Shown: positions 4,241 to 5,847 of the stretch, piece after piece
Layout of the letters: each line of letters opens with the position of its first letter
Numbering within the stretch: position 1 is the first letter of the stretch
Source of the DNA: Mageeibacillus sp. UBA4314
GTDB taxonomy: Bacteria; Bacillota; Clostridia; Saccharofermentanales; Saccharofermentanaceae
DNA length: 5,847 nucleotides
NCBI GenBank assembly: GCA_002394605.1
Contig: DGUI01000056.1
Coordinates: forward strand, 1-5,847
Direction: 5' to 3'
The notes under the pieces: generated by a model
What the model saw: the letters and a program-made list of their open reading frames with translations, nothing else
Told to the model about the DNA's origin: nothing
Databases searched by the model: none
Made by a program: the position numbers and the translations under genes

Positions 4241-5847
4241 ATGAAGACTATTGAAAACAAGTATATGAAATCCTTAAGTCTGATCCTTTGCACTGCTATT
4301 ACCCTGCATCTGGGGTTATGTTCAACTGACATACAGGTTACTGCGGCAGGAACTGTTGATTATACCGAGGGATCAAGCGGGTACAGGGTTGAATTGACTG
4401 ATGATACTTTTCACTTATACTCGACCGGCACTAACAGTTACAGATTCACATGGGGTGAAGACAATGAGGTCGCTCTTGATAATGTAATCGAAGATATTAC
4501 TATGTCAGGAACTGCAACTCTCTACGTCGAATCAGACCTCAAGACCACGATCATTTTAGGTGGAGATACTGTTATAGTTCAACCGGATGTTACGCTGGAA
4601 TGTGATCTGATGGAAGGCGGAAAGATAACGAATAATGGAACATTTAAAAGGGATGTCCTGTCATTATCCGGTGGTTCGGATGATGATAATCCACTGCTTT
4701 TCATTAACAACGGTACACTTGAAGTCGGTACGTTAGGTCTTTATGATTCAGCTAGTATCAGGAGTTCTGATTCGTCTGTATTCCGCATTTCAAACTCATT
4801 CTCGAAAGGTAATTTTGATCTTGCGGGCGAAGTTATTGCAAGTTCTGCAGATACATCGATCAGCTCGGATGGCGGCAGCTTTACGCTTGTATACAATGGC
4901 ATAGAGCGCACTATCGATGGTGCCGTTAATGGCGTTGCAGGTGATCTGGTAAATGAGGACACTTCCGTATCATTAAGCAGCATGCCGGATTCGGCAAAGA
5001 AGGTATATGTCGGACAGGATTATGATTTCTCACAGTACATCAAGGTAACTCCGAGCACATACGACGGAGACCCTTACATCCAGTACAATGTGACAGAGCC
5101 TGCAGATTCTACGGATTATGCAGATACTAAGCACACTGCTCCCGGTAGTTACCGTGCAAGAGCCAAGGCTCCTCAGGTACCCGGATTCAGGGAAAGCGTA
5201 TCGGAGCCTGTCGATTATACGATCGAGTACCTGCCAATTGACGAAGTCGGTGATGATCCGTATACGCTTAAGGGCATCAAGAACGAGTTTTATGTAGCTG
5301 ATAAGCTGACACTTGTTCCTGCTGACGGGTTCAAGGTATCTTTAGGCGACAGCTATAAGGATAAGATCGAATTTGGCAAGTCAGACCTCTTCGATGATAC
5401 GGGCAATGCCAGGGATATCGAACTCTCATATAAGAGAACAAGTGACGATGCAGAGACTGACTCTTACAGATGGAACAAGGACGATTATAAGGATCTCATC
5501 TTCGATGAGTACGATCCCGGAATCTTCGGAGAGATGGCAGACGGCGTTGAGACATCGATCGAGGACGGAGATGTCGTTGTTGCGGATTCACTGTCATTTG
5601 AGGTATACGACGACAATCTCGATAAGGTCATCATAGACGGCAAGACTTATACCGGGTCAGACTTTGAGGAAGGATCCCTTGAGGTTACCCTGACAAGTGT
5701 TGTCGCAAGCCCTAAGGATATCTCCGTATATGCCATTGACAAGGCCGGAAGGGAGTTGGAGTTAAGCTTCACGTTAAGACATACTCCTGTTGATCCCGAT
5801 GAGGCGGTAGTCAAGGTCAAGAACACATATGTAGGCGACGACTACGA
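4241..5847 (+). CDS. Large secreted repeat protein, probable cell-surface protein (3' end outside window)
   Basis: Open from an ATG at 4241 to the window end: 535 codons with no stop. GAGGGGG lies about eight bases upstream of the start. Residues 1-36 form a signal peptide (hydrophobic core about 11-27, likely cleavage near VTAA, 33-36). Residues about 40-250 are Asp/Ser/Gly-rich short strands with NNGTF (131-135) and NNGTL (156-160) turns, suggesting a beta-helix or beta-roll. From 255 a larger module begins (VYVGQDYDFSQYIKV ... GSYRARAKAPQVPGF ... VDYTIEYLP), with later strands such as SFEVYDDNLDKVIIDGKTY typical of bacterial Ig-like folds. A second start of the module, TYVGDDYD, appears at about 529-536, a period of 274 residues, so more repeats are expected beyond the window. 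Transmembrane or wall-anchor signals are not visible in the part seen. A role in adhesion or surface layering is a guess; no catalytic motif was recognised. Confidence 0.87.
   Translation, partial: MKTIENKYMKSLSLILCTAITLHLGLCSTDIQVTAAGTVDYTEGSSGYRVELTDDTFHLYSTGTNSYRFTWGEDNEVALDNVIEDITMSGTATLYVESDLKTTIILGGDTVIVQPDVTLECDLMEGGKITNNGTFKRDVLSLSGGSDDDNPLLFINNGTLEVGTLGLYDSASIRSSDSSVFRISNSFSKGNFDLAGEVIASSADTSISSDGGSFTLVYNGIERTIDGAVNGVAGDLVNEDTSVSLSSMPDSAKKVYVGQDYDFSQYIKVTPSTYDGDPYIQYNVTEPADSTDYADTKHTAPGSYRARAKAPQVPGFRESVSEPVDYTIEYLPIDEVGDDPYTLKGIKNEFYVADKLTLVPADGFKVSLGDSYKDKIEFGKSDLFDDTGNARDIELSYKRTSDDAETDSYRWNKDDYKDLIFDEYDPGIFGEMADGVETSIEDGDVVVADSLSFEVYDDNLDKVIIDGKTYTGSDFEEGSLEVTLTSVVASPKDISVYAIDKAGRELELSFTLRHTPVDPDEAVVKVKNTYVGDDY

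Noticed and set aside
4241..4330. Lipoprotein signal on the large surface protein
   Set aside because: Cys27 is preceded by GL rather than a proper lipobox small residue; a standard signal peptide ending near residue 36 fits better.
4741..4983. Minus-strand frame of 80 codons
   Set aside because: It lies wholly opposite the surface-protein gene, with no ribosome site or domain.

Overview
The window reads as a chromosomal segment of a Gram-positive anaerobe of the Clostridia, most likely Lachnospiraceae-like. The grounds are a YtrA-type GntR repressor paired with a DUF5808 membrane protein, strong G-rich Shine-Dalgarno sites, sigma-A style promoters, intermediate GC content, and a secreted protein with large repeat modules next to a FecR/InlB-like protein. 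No rRNA, tRNA or CRISPR array was seen.

Left end (1-345, minus strand). Bases 66-1 look like the 5' end of a group IIC intron that leaves the window. It sits seven bases after a terminator-like hairpin (101-74), the usual landing place of that intron class. Upstream of the hairpin is a small, apparently frameshifted coding region (319-123) with its own extended -10 promoter (345-340). Its two frames meet at a classic A_AAA_AAC slippery heptamer.

Middle (356-2862, minus strand). A three-gene operon encodes, in order, a CPBP/Abi-type intramembrane protease (2775-1858), a YtrA-family GntR regulator (1861-1502, sharing an ATGA overlap with the protease stop) and an eight-span DUF5808 membrane protein (1480-356). 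The promoter has perfect TTGACA and TATAAT boxes. A perfect TGTATTA-N7-TAATACA inverted repeat lies over the expected transcription start, which suggests autorepression by the YtrA protein. No ABC transporter is present inside the operon, unlike the classical ytr operon. The combination resembles a small envelope-stress or peptide-immunity module (inference).

Divergent intergenic region (2863-3121). It carries four copies of a GTTGAGAGTA-type word, two inverted and two direct. The direct pair has the sequence and spacing of a LytTR-type site. The cluster is bracketed by two copies of a TGCCAnCnGGGACA word, so it may instead be a REP/MITE-like element. Next comes a plus-strand promoter (3045-3073) and a perfect GGTTAAG-N4-CTTAACC palindrome at the expected start site.

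Right part (3122-5847, plus strand). A probable small protein (3122-3295) is followed by a membrane-anchored FecR-domain protein with a C-terminal InlB-type beta repeat (3314-4225). After 15 bases comes a large secreted protein (4241 to past the window end) whose module begins to repeat after 274 residues. These look like one cell-surface transcription unit. The window ends inside the last gene.
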